From Cristatella mucedo (taxonomy: Eukaryota; Bryozoa; Phylactolaemata; Cristatellidae), in the NCBI GenBank assembly GCA_009760855.2, contig WPIO01000014.1:7034501-7098500 (forward strand): DNA of 64,000 nucleotides, given 5' to 3'. Below are positions 49,685 to 61,221 of this stretch, in pieces; the stretch's first letter is position 1; the number at the start of each line of letters is the position of its first letter. The notes under the pieces are model-generated. The model had not been told where the DNA came from, did no database searches, and saw nothing but the letters and a program-made list of their open reading frames with translations. The position numbers were made by a program, and so were the translations under genes.

Positions 49685-51259
49685 GTGAGCGGCACGAGAA
49701 AATGCCCGGCTCAGAAGGCGTTAGATGAGAAGTAGTACGTGTGCACGTAGTGCAGTGAGGTGCAGTGTGTGCATAGTGTGCCGTTGTGCTGGCTTACAAG
49801 CCGTTTAACTGCCGTGCACATCGCTGCGAGCGGAAGCTGCACGGACTGTTTTTTTAATTGTCAAACTTCGATGGCAGCGGCTTGCGTGCGGTCGCTGACA
49901 TTGACCTGACTGGAGGAGTAGTAGCTGACAGCTTGCGGCGAGGGTGGTGGTTGCCATTAAGAGTACCGCCCCCCCCCCCCCGCCGTTCGCACCCCCAGCC
50001 TCAGTGTGAAGGGCGTGGAAAGAAAAGAACCGTAATTGCGGGGGCGAAGGAATGTCAGCAAGTCGTCGGAGATAGTCTTGTCACCAAAGAGCTATCAGCG
50101 AAAGGCTGTCGTCAAAGAATAGCGGCAGCCAACGATAAGGTTGACCAAGATTTGTCGCCCGGCCGCCTGCCCTCTCACTTTTACGATCCAGCCTGAACCC
50201 GACGTGCAGATCCGCTTAGGGTTTCGTCGCAAATCCAGCACTGTCGTAATAGCACCGGTCCCATCGCTCCTCATGCGAGGTAATGCGCCCGCCATAGAGC
50301 GCCCTAGTCCAGGCCCAAAAGGCGCCATCTCGCGTAGACCATGGCGAATCGGCGGAGATAGGTGCCCGCCAGTGCGGCGGCTGTTCTTCCGCCTAGCGTC
50401 CGAGAGGCACGCGCATTTGCAGTCAGCCCTTCGCAAGCAGTCAGTCGTCAGTCAGTCATGCTGCGAGCGCTCGCTTCTGCGTAGAGGCACCGATATTGTG
50501 AGGCGCTGCACTCGACTGCGACAGCCGGTGTGCATCGAAGGTCGTCCCTCGAGCAACTCCAGCTGCTGCAATTAATGGCTAAGCAACTGCAACGCTCGCT
50601 GAGCTATACTAGTTGACTGCAGCTCCTCGGTGGAGAGGAGGAGGAGGAGGAGGAGGAGGAGGAGGAGGAGGAGGAGGAAATTCAAACTCCAACTGTTGCC
50701 GTCTCCCCGTGTTATGCCAGTAGAATAATTCTTCACGGTAAAGGCCATTCTAGCACTTGCATTCTCTCGAACTCGCAGCTCGATTCTCGCAGCCCGAAGA
50801 GCTCTCCTCGAGCGCCGTCCATGCGCGAATTCTGAGCGGCAGCGGCAGCGGGCAGCTGCGACGGCGCTTCCTTCTTATATGCAATGCACGTGGATTCACT
50901 TGAGAGGACATTTCTACCTCATTACTCTGAGCCTATGCAGCGAGCATGCAGTAATGCAACGATGGGTATCGTGCGAAAATTTGCCGCTAATGCAGATTCC
51001 CAGAAGCCATCTACGGTAACGGCTTTCTTCCTCCGAATGTCGGTATACTAATGGCAATTACATGCTAATTCCCATAAATTGATGGCATAAGATCATGCAT
51101 GGATGCATAATATCATTCCACTCGCACGAGCGAACACCCGCAAATGGCTGCCGCACAATGCTCTGGCTCATCTGCCGATATTCTGCTAATGCTGGAACCT
51201 CTAGCGCTGCTGCTGCTGCTGAGCACCTGCAACCTCGTGCTCGCCTGGTTGCTGCTGTC
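49685..51259. other. No gene recognised
   Basis: Holds a C-run near 49970-49981 and (GGA)n. Frames up to 144 codons without domains. Confidence 0.5.
50635..50678. repeat. (GGA)n microsatellite
   Basis: About 14 GAG/GGA units. Confidence 0.92.
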
Positions 51260-51295
51260 TTGGTTGAGCAGCACCAAATGGTGCTGCTCAACCAA
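51260..51295. repeat. Perfect palindrome, 17-bp arms, 2-nt loop
   Basis: TTGGTTGAGCAGCACCA (51260-51276) and its exact complement (51279-51295) are separated by AA. Confidence 0.9.
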
Positions 51296-51349
51296 TGGTA
51301 CCGGGTTAGACCGGTCCGTGCCACCTGGTACTATAGTTGGTAGATGCGG

Positions 51350-51950
51350 AAGCTAGCTGTTGTCTGTCGTGAGCGTCGCAGTTGCCATATCACACCACTT
51401 CTCGCCGACCTGCACTGGCTCCCAGTCAAGCAACGCATTGACTTCCAGGTTTTGTCGCTCTCTTTTAGGTCCCTTTATTCTTTGGCTTCAGCCTATCTCT
51501 CAGATCTACTCCCCCACCAGGCTAATCATCGTGCCGCCCGCTTTTCGGAATCTAATTCATTTACCCATACCTCGCAGGAACTTCAAATCCTTTGGAGACC
51601 GTGCCTTTAGTTCGTAAGCTCCCAAAGCATGGGGCTCACTTCCGACTTGCGTCACGACATCTCCTGACTCGACGACTTTTAAAAAGAAACTAAAAACGTA
51701 TCTATTTATCACAGCACTTAGTAAGTCCTTGTGATTCATCCTTTACGTGCTTATGGGCGCTGACACGGTGCATGCTGCCACTAACCACACTTGCATGCTG
51801 ACCCAGTGCATGTCACCCCTAACCATATTATGCTTTTTATCATTGAGCATGCTACCACTAACCATTCGATCGTCCTTTCTTTGCAGCAAATATAAGCACC
51901 TAGAAAGAAATTGAGTTACCTGAGGGCGCTATATACAATGCATCGTTACT
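51350..51950 (+). mobile_element. LINE family 1 fragment
   Basis: Plus strand. C-R-E-R-R-S-C-H-I-T-P-L-L-A-D-L-H-W-L-P-V-K is readable at about 51365-51435, then the C-terminal end in shifted frames, then the family tail ending AGGGCGCTATATACAATG. A perfect palindrome lies about 55 bp upstream. Confidence 0.82.
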
Positions 51951-52080
51951 ATCGTTATTGATTTCAGCGACAGAAAAAGACTTCCCCTGGAGGGCTACAA
52001 ATGGCCGCGAGCGGGAGACCACTTGCCCTACTAAACCTTAAGAAAGAAGCCGACGGCGCGAGCGACGCCGAGCCGCGCAT

Positions 52081-52149
52081 TTCGGCGGCTTGCATTTCGG
52101 CGGCTTGCATTTCGGCGGCTTGCATTTCGGCGGCTTGCATTTCGGCGGT
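52081..52149. repeat. 15-bp minisatellite
   Basis: Four exact copies of TTCGGCGGCTTGCAT (52081-52140) plus a partial fifth, inside a CpG-rich block. Confidence 0.93.
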
Positions 52150-53295
52150 GTGAGGCGAGTGCTCGAATGCCACGACTCGAGTGTCGCGAGACTGAGCGAC
52201 CTAACGAGCCAGCTGCTCAGAGCCGAGCGGAGCCGACGGCATTGCGAATTCGTCGCCGAGAAACGCGCGCGCACGCACGCCAAGCATCCGGGCGGATTTT
52301 CATGGGGCGCGGGATTCGTCGCAAGCGGCGAGCCTCATTGTCGAGCCTCATTTTCATTGACAGAGAGGGACGGAGAGAGCGGCGGCGGCGGCGGCAGCGC
52401 ACGCGCGAAGAGGCAGCGCTCCTCCTCCCTCCTCTGAGGCGAACGGAAACGCGCGCGGCGGCGGCGGCTGCGCCGATCGGCAAAGCCGACGCCTGCAGCT
52501 ACGATGTCGTCGCGTCGGCGTGCGCACTGCGCACTTTCATCGCCATTTTCCTCTAGCTCTCGTCCGCGTCCGGCCCGATCGATCGCTTCTGCGCCACTCT
52601 TGCGTACTTTGCGGGGGCGGCGGCGTCTGACCAATCGTTAGCGTCCACGCTCCCGACTCTCGCGCTCGTTCGCTCGCTCGTTCGGTACGCTCGCTTTCAC
52701 ACCGTTCCGCATCCGACATCGACACGCTCCGCTTCGCTCTGTCGCTCGACGGACGCGCGCTCGCTCGATTGCTTCTGTGCACGAGCGTTTCGCGGAGCAG
52801 TGCGCTAGGCTGCATCCACCGCCGGTCTCGCGATATTGAGCGTGATCGGTGCACTTTTCGGAGTCGAGGCATCGATTTCCCAGAGGGCGGCTGCGGCGGC
52901 GTGCGCACAAGCGCGAATGCGAGCGGGTTTTTGTGAATGGACCTCTTCAGCTGCGTCCGTTCACCGGAGCACGGCTCTGTCCTTCGGCAGGTCGAGCATC
53001 GCCTGCCAAAGCTCCGCTTTCGCGCGTGAGGGCAGCGCGTCCGCCGCCGGCGTCAACTGAATAGGCCGCGAACTGGGCCGGGTGCTGAATTGGCTGCACT
53101 CTCTCCGACGTTGTCGGAGCGCCGCGCTAGACGCTCGCCTCAGCGAGCAACGTCGCGTGGCGTGCCGTCGGCGCCTTAATGCAGTGCAGAGGCCGCGTTC
53201 GCATCGCTCGAGCGACGATTTGCACGGCGCCGCTCGTGGGAGTGTGCCTGCTAATAGTTTTCGTAGCGCCGCGAGCGAAGTTAATCTCGATGCGG

Positions 53296-53372
53296 GCACT
53301 TTCGCCGCCGGGCTCGAGCCCACGACCTTAGCCGTAAAAGGTGAGCGCCTTACCGCTGGGCCAAACCAGGGG
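53296..53372 (-). repeat. SINE A head fragment
   Basis: Complement of the tRNA-like head: CTCGAGCCCACGACCTTAG and CTTACCGCTGGGCCAAACC. The tail is missing. Confidence 0.65.
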
Positions 53373-54336
53373 AAGCCCTCGGGTGCATCACAGGAGGAGG
53401 GGACGGCGCTCCTGGGAACGGGAGGCGAAAGGGCGGCAAGCGCCGAGGACTTAATTCGCGGCCGCCGCCGTACGGAGGCCGGTGCGCGCGGGCGGCCCGA
53501 GGTGGCAGTTCCGGCTCGCGCAGGTGAATGGAAAGCGCGTCTCACCTTCGGCGGCTTTCTCTTAATGGCGCAACGTGCGTCACCCGTGCCAACGCGCTGA
53601 AATAGCTTGTATTTAGCCGCGAGCTCGGTGGCCAGATAATGAATGCAAAGCAGGAAGGTGACACAACGAACCAGTGTTTTGCAAAGCGTCGCCGACAAAG
53701 AGCTGGCGAGCGCAATCGTTAATGAACCGATTAACACCGGCAGCAGACAATGGCCGGCAATTAGAAAGTCGTTGTTTTTTAATGCGTGAACGCGCCCCGG
53801 ATAAAGCAGTCGACGACGCTTTAGCTCGCCGCGCAGAGAGGTCGGCACGCTTTCGGTTTCGGTCGCGTAACCCGAACGCACCGCCGCAACTGTGACAATC
53901 ACCCGATGTCGTCGGCCGACGGGCCGGTCAGTCCTACCCGCCGTACGACGTCGGGCGCTGCGGCCACAGCGATGCTGCCACGACTGGCAACCGGCTCGTC
54001 GGGCTGTCGAGCACCGCTCTCCCGCTCTCGCGCCATCCACCACTGACCTCTTTCTGGGCGGCGTCGGCGCTGAGTGAGCCAAGTGCGCGCACCTGCGCCG
54101 ACCGACCGGAAGAGATGGCAGCTCTCGGTCGGCCGACCCGGCGCCTCGTCTGCGGGCGATCGCGCGTCAATCGAGTCGTTCTCGCTTGGCGGTGGCGAAG
54201 GGGATGCGAGGGTTACATGCGTCCGAGCTGCATTCGCGGCGGCGCGAGACAAACTTCCGCCGGCGTTCGGCATTTTGAAGCTCGTCGAAGCCGCCGCCGT
54301 CACTCGGACCGTCCGTCCGACGGCGGCAACTCTTTC

Positions 54337-55072
54337 TTGGCGCTTTGCATTTGCTGCAAAGAGAAACGCGATTGAATGGTGAGTAATATCATGCCTGATA
54401 AACAACAAGAACAAAATGTTTAGGGGTAACACGCACAGGGTCAGCATGCAAGTGTGGTTAGTGGCAGCATGCAATAGTGTCAGTGCTCATAAGCCCATAA
54501 AGAACAAATCGCATGGACCCACTAAATTCTGTGATAAATAGATGCGCTTTTAGTTTCTTTTTGAGTGTGGTCAAGTCAGGGAATGTCGTGACGTAAATTG
54601 GAGGTGAGTTTCAGGCTTTGGGAGCATACAAATTAAAGGCAAGATCTCCAAAAGATTTGAGGTTTGTACGAGGTATAGGTGAACAGTTAGATTCCGAAAA
54701 GTGGGTGATACGATGCTTGGCCTGGTGGGGTAGTATATCTGAGAGATAGGCTGGAGATAAAGAATAAAGTGATTTAAAAGTGAGCGACAAAACCTTGAAG
54801 TCGATCCGTTGCTTGACTGGTAGCCAGTGCAGGTCGGCGAGAAGTGGTGTGATGTGGCAACTGTGACGCTCACGACAGACAAGCCTAGCTGCAGAGTTTT
54901 GCACCAGCTGTAAGCGCCTGATTGCATATGCGGGTAGGCCAGCAAGCAGTAAATTACTGAAGTCAAGACGGGATGTCAGAAATGCATTGACCAACTTAGA
55001 TGTGGTATTCTTATCCAAACGAACCCAAATTTTTTCCATATTATGTAGCTGAAAGTAGGCTGGTGTCATAGA
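54337..55072 (-). mobile_element. LINE family 1, 3' part with 152-codon reverse transcriptase remnant
   Basis: Minus strand. An uninterrupted frame at 55069-54611 covers the thumb region: L-D-F-S-N-L-L-L-A-G-L-P, Q-N-S-A-A-R-L, L-H-W-L-P-V-K, and P-R-T-N-L-K-S-F-G-D. The family tail follows towards 54337. It is the least decayed copy of family 1 here. Confidence 0.85.
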
Positions 55073-55205
55073 TTGCTCAATAACAACATAGTAAGGCTAG
55101 GGGTGACATGCAAAATGTCAGCATGCAAACATGTTTACCGGCAGCATGCATAATGTCAGCACGTAAAGAGCAAATTATACGGACCCACTAAATGCTGATA
55201 AATAA
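55073..55205 (-). mobile_element. LINE family 1 3' tail fragment
   Basis: A second, short minus-strand copy of the tail (GGGGTGACATGC, CAGCATGC, GGACCCACTAAATGCTG) directly adjoining the longer copy. It looks like an insertion next to or into an older copy. Confidence 0.65.
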
Positions 55206-55264
55206 AAAGATGGATAAAAAATAGATACATACATTAAAAGATAGATATATTGGATATATATGTA

Positions 55265-55385
55265 TATATTTTTAATCTATAGATCTATCTCTCTATCTAT
55301 CTATCTCTCTATCTATCTATCTATCTCTCTATCTATCTATCTATCTATCTATCAATCTATCTATCTATCTATCTATCTATAGACA
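55265..55385. repeat. (CTAT)n microsatellite
   Basis: Tetranucleotide ATCT/CTAT array with a few CTCT interruptions. Confidence 0.92.
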
Positions 55386-55411
55386 GATAGATGGATAGGC
55401 AACTAAATAAC

Positions 55412-55552
55412 AGCCGCCGAGCTGGTTTGGTCCAGCGGTTAAGGTGCTCGCCCAGACCAAGGTCTTGTTGAGGTCGTGGGCTCGAGCCCCGAGGCATCAG
55501 TGAAGTGCCTGAATAGAGATTAGGTTCTCTTGGGGCGCTATACAAATGAATT
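55412..55552 (+). repeat. SINE family A, full length
   Basis: Plus strand: GCCGAGCTGGTTTGG, the A-box-like TGGTCCAGCGG, GGGCTCGAGCCCCG, the tail GTGCCTGAATAGAGATTAGG and GGGCGCTATACAAATG. Confidence 0.83.
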
Positions 55553-55636
55553 ATGTTTATTTATATTTAAATAGATTTATTTGATGAAAGTAGAAAAGCA
55601 GAGACAGCTAAAGATGGAGACTTGGTTAGAGTGGAA

Positions 55637-56437
<801 letters not shown>

Positions 56438-57013
56438 TGTGCTCGAGAGATAGTGTGACAGTGCAGCGGTGCTCTTCCCTTATTCATCTACGTCTGCAGC
56501 TACTGCGTTTGCTCCTGCGGCCGCGCCGAGCTGGCTGCGCGTTAAGCGATCGTCATTCAAATCGGCTAGTGGCCGTCATCTCTCGTGATCTGTCGTGCCG
56601 CAGCGATGGGCACCGACTGCACCGGTGAAGGCAGGCAGCACGCACGGACGGAAGCTTCTTCGGTAGCCTCGACCGCTGTCGCCGCCGTCGCAAGCCAGTC
56701 TGGCAGCGTTGCAGCCGCCCCGAATCTTCACCTTGGTCGTTTTGACCAGGTGCAAGACTCGGATCTTGACTTAAGCGCTGAAAGAGAAGTCCCATTCGCT
56801 GAGGCAGCACGAGGCTGCTCGGAGCCTCGAGCAATCCGTGCCCGCAGCTCACTGCGCCCAGCTTCCGGCGATGGAGGAGAGAGGGAGAGAGAGAGCGCAG
56901 CGTGTGCTGGCCTGCTCAGGGAAGCACAAAGCGCGTTCGCGCATTCAGCGACCAGCCGGTGCGACCGCGCGCAGTGCGGTATTTGCCTAAGCGACAGCCT
57001 TAGCGACTCCAGT

Positions 57014-57174
57014 TCGTGATGGCACACTAGGTAAGGCGGTTGCTTTCACGACCTCGTTCCCACATTGTGGGTTCGTGTCCTGCGGTGGGTGATTCTTTAT
57101 CGCCACTGCAAGCGGCGGTGATAGCCGTAAAGGCTCTTCTGTCGCTATACAAAAAGAGGCTGCTCAATCAGCGA
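57014..57174 (+). repeat. SINE family B, full length
   Basis: Plus strand: GTGATGGCACACTAGG, GTGGGTTCGTGTCC, CACTGCAAGCGGCGGTGATAG, TGTCGCTATACAAAAAGAGG and CTCAATCAGC. Confidence 0.82.
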
Positions 57175-57321
57175 AGTATTCTTTTTTTTTAGCACTGTGG
57201 CCCTAACTCTAAGGACTCTTCGAGAGAAGCGTCGGGAGTTTTCTGGCGAAAGCGAGCAGCTTCCGAGTGCTCTACTTTCTGCCTTGGCATTCGCACGGTA
57301 ACGAATGCGGATGATGTGGCT

Positions 57322-57528
57322 AATATAATGGCCACTAACCACATTTGCATGCTGACCCTGTGCATGTCACCTCTAATCATGTTATTCATTTTGTTTGTTT
57401 TTCAAGCATGATTTTACTTATCATTCAATTGCATTTCCCTTTGCAGCAAATGTAAAGCGCCTAGAAAGAGATTAAGTTCTCTGAGGGCACTTTATCAAGT
57501 ACATTATTATTCTTATTATTGTTAATAG
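57322..57528 (+). mobile_element. LINE family 1 tail fragment (first of a close pair)
   Basis: Plus strand: CCACTAACCACATTTGCATG through TTTGCAGCAAATGTAAAGCG to GAGGGCACTTTATCAAG and (TTA)n. A second same-strand copy follows 25 bp later. Confidence 0.78.
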
Positions 57529-57552
57529 TCGACCGAGCTCCGCAAGGCGCTC

Positions 57553-57785
57553 AAGTAATTCGTCCTTCACGTGCTTACGCGTGCTGACACTGTGCATGCT
57601 GCCGCTAACCACACTTGCATGCTAACCCTGTGCACGTCACCCCTAACCGTGTTATTTATGCTGCTCATTAAGCATGATATTAGTCACCACTCAATGGTAT
57701 TTTCATTTTCAGCAAATGAAAAGCACCCAGAAAAAGATTGAGTTCTCTGAGGGCACTTTATCAAGTGCCTCATTATTATTATTAA
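57553..57785 (+). mobile_element. LINE family 1 tail fragment (second of a close pair)
   Basis: Plus strand: ATTCGTCCTTCACGTGC through TTTTCAGCAAATGAAAAGC to GAGGGCACTTTATCAAG and (ATT)n. Confidence 0.78.
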
Positions 57786-58951
57786 GTATCAAGAGTGACC
57801 CACTCCGCCAGTTCGCGATTCCAGCTTGCTGACTGGGCGCGCCAGCAGTCGCTTGCTGCAGCGATGCGTTCATTTGGGCGCCGCTGCGACGCGGCGGCGC
57901 GTCCTTCCTCTTTTGCTTTGCTCGCCTGTAGAGCACAAGTCACCTGCTGCTCGCTCCTTTGCATTTGGACGAGCGGACAATCAATTTCGCGTTACCATCC
58001 AATCGCGTCTTACTTCTAGCTCTTGAAGTTTCGGTCGGGCAAAGCGAAAGAGCATAGCATGGCGGCTCAGATTCTCTCTGCCCGCTTACATACAGCGCGG
58101 GGCACTCATGCAGCGCGTATTCTGCATATAAAGAATACTACTGTAAACATAAGCCATACGTAAATATACGTATTTATTTGTACTTGTCAACATCCGCTAC
58201 ATCTACCCACTCAAGTGTCGTATTATCCCTTTGTGTCTTCATTTTCTCTTAGCAGTTGTCCCGCTTGTCGTCATCTCCATGCTCGCCCCGTCTCCAAGAA
58301 TGTATCTCCAGCGCCATCTCTATACGGCTTTCAAACGAGTTTTCCATCCCACATCTCTCCCATCGTGTTTTTATCGCTATGGTCTATAAGAGAAGGTCGC
58401 ATGCAGTACTCAGAGACTCACCTGAAACCGATGGACTGCTACCCGCTGGCAAGCTCACTAGAGAAAGCGGTGATTCACTGTACGGTCATCATTGCGCCAT
58501 TGCCGTCGTGCAGCCCCCGCAGGCGCCGCCGCTGCCACACGCTCACGCAGCCGCTCTCCAGTTACTAATCCGCACTTTATGCGGTGGCGGCGACGAGTGT
58601 CTGAGGTCGCGAGCTATCGCCGCAGCAGGCGATCGCGCCGAGAGCCGGCGAACGCGACTCGCTGTACGAGGCGGCGGCGGCAGGTGTAGCGGCGGCGGCG
58701 GCAGCGGCGGCGGCGGTGGAGGTTCGCTGCTATAGTAACCGGCCATAGTACAGCGCCGCCGTAGGCCGGTCGAGCGACTAGTCATTATTAATAGTCGCCA
58801 CTCCCCACCGATTCTCCAGGTCTCTCGTCAGTCGATAAATAGTGGATTATCTCCTGACGTAATTCTACGTAACATTTGCGAGTCGGCTGCTCCAAAAACC
58901 GCAAGGCTGACGAGTGGGTTCTGGCTGGTTAGTTACCGTTACATAAAAAAG
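57786..58951. other. No gene recognised; GC-rich towards the right
   Basis: AT-richer at 58080-58400, then CGG-rich (58660-58730). Frames up to 159 codons without domains. Confidence 0.5.
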
Positions 58952-59110
58952 GGCAGCCGATTTAACAGCCTCATTGATATGGCGGCAGAAGAGCCTTCGC
59001 GGCCATCACCACCTCTTGCAACGAGCAATAAGCGATCGACCGGTGGAGGACTCGAACCCACGACCCGGATCGCGAAGAGCGAGCGCCCTTACCCCGAGGC
59101 TAAGACCCGG
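58952..59110 (-). repeat. SINE family B, diverged subtype
   Basis: Minus strand: GGCTGTTAAATCGG, CGTTGCAAGAGGTGGTGATG and GGGTTCGAGTCC, then CTTAGCCTCGGGGTAAGG as the head. Same subtype as 32803-32948. Confidence 0.68.
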
Positions 59111-59524
59111 GGCTGAGCGCTAAGCTTGAGTCGATTGCGGCGCGCGATCGTGTCTATCTATCTGAGTGCATTTCACTCAGCACAGACGAAAACTGCGAGG
59201 AGCAGTTGAAGCAGGCAAAATTGGCTTTGAGAAAGCAAGCGAAGCACCGAGCGCCGACGGTTTTTCCAGAGTCGTCGAGCGAGCATTGTTTGAGTCGGCT
59301 AGTCAGTCAGAGCGCGGCGTTTTCCCGCGGCAGACGCCGCGAAACTCTCGGCCAGTCGCAGTCGTCGGCGCCGGCGTAGTCAGGCCAAAGCGCGTCGACG
59401 GGCGAGACCGAGCCCGAATGCGCGCGTCAGGCCGGAGCGCGCGCGCGCGCGTTTCATCGTGGCTCTCGCGCACCGCCCCAAGCAGGGCGCGACTACGAGT
59501 AGACTGAGAACGGCGTCGGTGGCA

Positions 59525-59645
<121 letters not shown>

Positions 59646-59783
59646 CGGCGGCGGTGGCGAAGGCGACCGCGGCAGAGAGTCGGCCACTAGCAGCCTCGGC
59701 GCTCACGAATCAGCGAGGCGCTGATGTACATCTCACACAATAGATAGATAACGCTGGAGTTTGGGTTTAGGGCGGAGGAGCGG

Positions 59784-59785
<2 letters not shown>

Positions 59786-59868
<83 letters not shown>
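59786..59868. repeat. (CT)n microsatellite
   Basis: 83 bp of uninterrupted CT, 140 bp after the GGC run. It ends in GTGCAG, which could serve as a splice acceptor at 59874. Confidence 0.94.
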
Positions 59869-59872
<4 letters not shown>

Positions 59873-60277
59873 AGGCGCTTTGCTCGAGCCGGCGGGCCCG
59901 GCGGCCGATTCGAGAGGCCGCGCACGCTTCGAGCGAGGCTTGGGTCGGTCGCGTCGCGTCGGCTGCGAGTGGACGCCGTGGTGTGCCGTCGGTGCAAGAG
60001 ATCTACGACCAGCCGATGGAATCAGCTGGCGCAGTGGCGTCAGATGCCGACCGCGTCAAGCGTGAGTTTCGCGCGCGCAGTGCGCCTTTGCCTGTTTCAG
60101 CTGGCACTGCCGCCCCTGCCGGAGCGCGGCGAAGGCGCGGTCCTCTTCTGGACGGACCCTCTTAAAGCGACGACGCCTGCGAGCATTGAAGGCCGAGCTC
60201 TAGCGTTCGTGCCGCCGACTGGAGGGGACGCACGAACCGCCGCCGCGGAACGTCTGAGCGGACGGCTCGCTGTCCCC

Positions 60278-60398
60278 GAGGGTAGCGTCCACTTAAAATT
60301 GGACGCACCCTTCCCATGGGATGTAGTGGTGGGCGGTACTTACCGCCCACCACTGCATCCCATCGGGCCGGCGGTCGACGGCGAGCCCATTGCTACCC
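60278..60398. repeat. Foldback element with nested hairpins
   Basis: The central inverted repeat has arms 60318-60338 and 60341-60361 (one mismatch, 2-nt loop). A second hairpin pairs GCGTCCA with TGGACGC (60286-60306). An outer GGGTAGC (about 60280) pairs with GCTACCC (60392-60398). It may be a foldback or miniature inverted-repeat element; no target duplication is clear. Confidence 0.6.
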
Positions 60399-60567
60399 CT
60401 TTCACATAAACCCGATTTTTTACATAAGTATGCCGACCGACTTGCTGTAAACGGCCTACTAGATTGGAGGTGTTAAGAAACGAAAGCACCCCCGGTGGCG
60501 TAGAGCGCTATTGCAATGGCTAATGGGCATTAAGCGAAGGGGTTGTAGGAAGCGCATCTGTTCTAGC

Positions 60568-60982
60568 GGTACCGCATTGATACCCCGTACAAACCTCAAA
60601 TCCTTTGGAGACCGTGCATTTAGTTCGTATGCTCCCAAAGCCTGGAACTCCCTCCCGACCTGCATCAGAACATCCCCTGACCTGACCACATTTAAAAAGA
60701 ATTTAAAAATACAATTATTTAGGACAGCATTTAGTGGGTCCCTGTGATTCGTCCTTCATGTGCTTATGCATGCTGACACTGTGCATGCTGCCACTAACCA
60801 CATTTGCATGCTGACCCTGTACATGTCACCCCTAACCACGTTATTCATTTTGTTTATTTTTCAAGCGTGATTTTACTTACCATTCAATTGCATTTCCATT
60901 TGCAGCAAATGCAAAGCGCCTAGAGAGAGATTAAGTTCTCTGAGGGCACTTTATCAAGTGCATTATTATTATTATTGGTTGG
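60568..60982 (+). mobile_element. LINE family 1 3' end fragment
   Basis: Plus strand. Starts in the C-terminal coding end (R-T-N-L-K-S-F-G-D-R-A-F, A-W-N-S-L-P) and continues through the full tail to (ATT)n at about 60962-60977. Confidence 0.85.
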
Positions 60983-61078
60983 TAGTTCTTCCCAAACGGT
61001 TCCATGGCCATGGCTGTCGCACTGCTTCGGCCGCCTTGCACGCACTCACTTTTGGGTCCCGTAAATGCTGAAGGCTCG

Positions 61079-61221
61079 GCGCCGAGCTGGTTTGGCCGAG
61101 CGGTAAAGGCACTCGCCACGAGCAAGGTCTGGCTGAGGTTGTGGGCTAGAGCCCCGAGGCATATGTGAAGCGCCTGAATAGAGATCGAGTTCTCTTAGGG
61201 TGCTATATAAATGAGTTGTAT
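61079..61221 (+). repeat. SINE family A, full length
   Basis: Plus strand: GCCGAGCTGGTTTGGCCGAG, GGGCTAGAGCCCCG, the tail AAGCGCCTGAATAGAGATCG and GGGTGCTATATAAATG. Among the least diverged copies. Confidence 0.83.

Larger units (their letters stand above)
51951..54336. other. CpG-rich block, no recognised gene
   Basis: CpG-dense, with the 15-bp minisatellite and an antisense SINE A head. The 373-codon minus frame runs through that SINE and is judged spurious. Confidence 0.55.

Noticed and set aside
51260..51295. microRNA precursor
   Set aside because: A perfect stem with a 2-nt loop is too short and lacks the terminal loop and mismatches of a microRNA hairpin.
52961..54082. 373-codon open frame on the minus strand, the longest in the window
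   Set aside because: It runs through an antisense SINE A head and Arg/Ala/Ser-rich CpG DNA, with no domain, start context or splice evidence. Overlapping frames on both strands are equally open.
55430..55500. tRNA gene
   Set aside because: A-box and B-box-like motifs are present but no full cloverleaf or acceptor stem forms, and the same sequence recurs with a LINE tail, so it is a SINE head.
56585..57019. 144-codon frame that resembles a possible first exon
   Set aside because: It contains a GA-derived stretch, stops just before a SINE B and has no recognised domain or clear donor.
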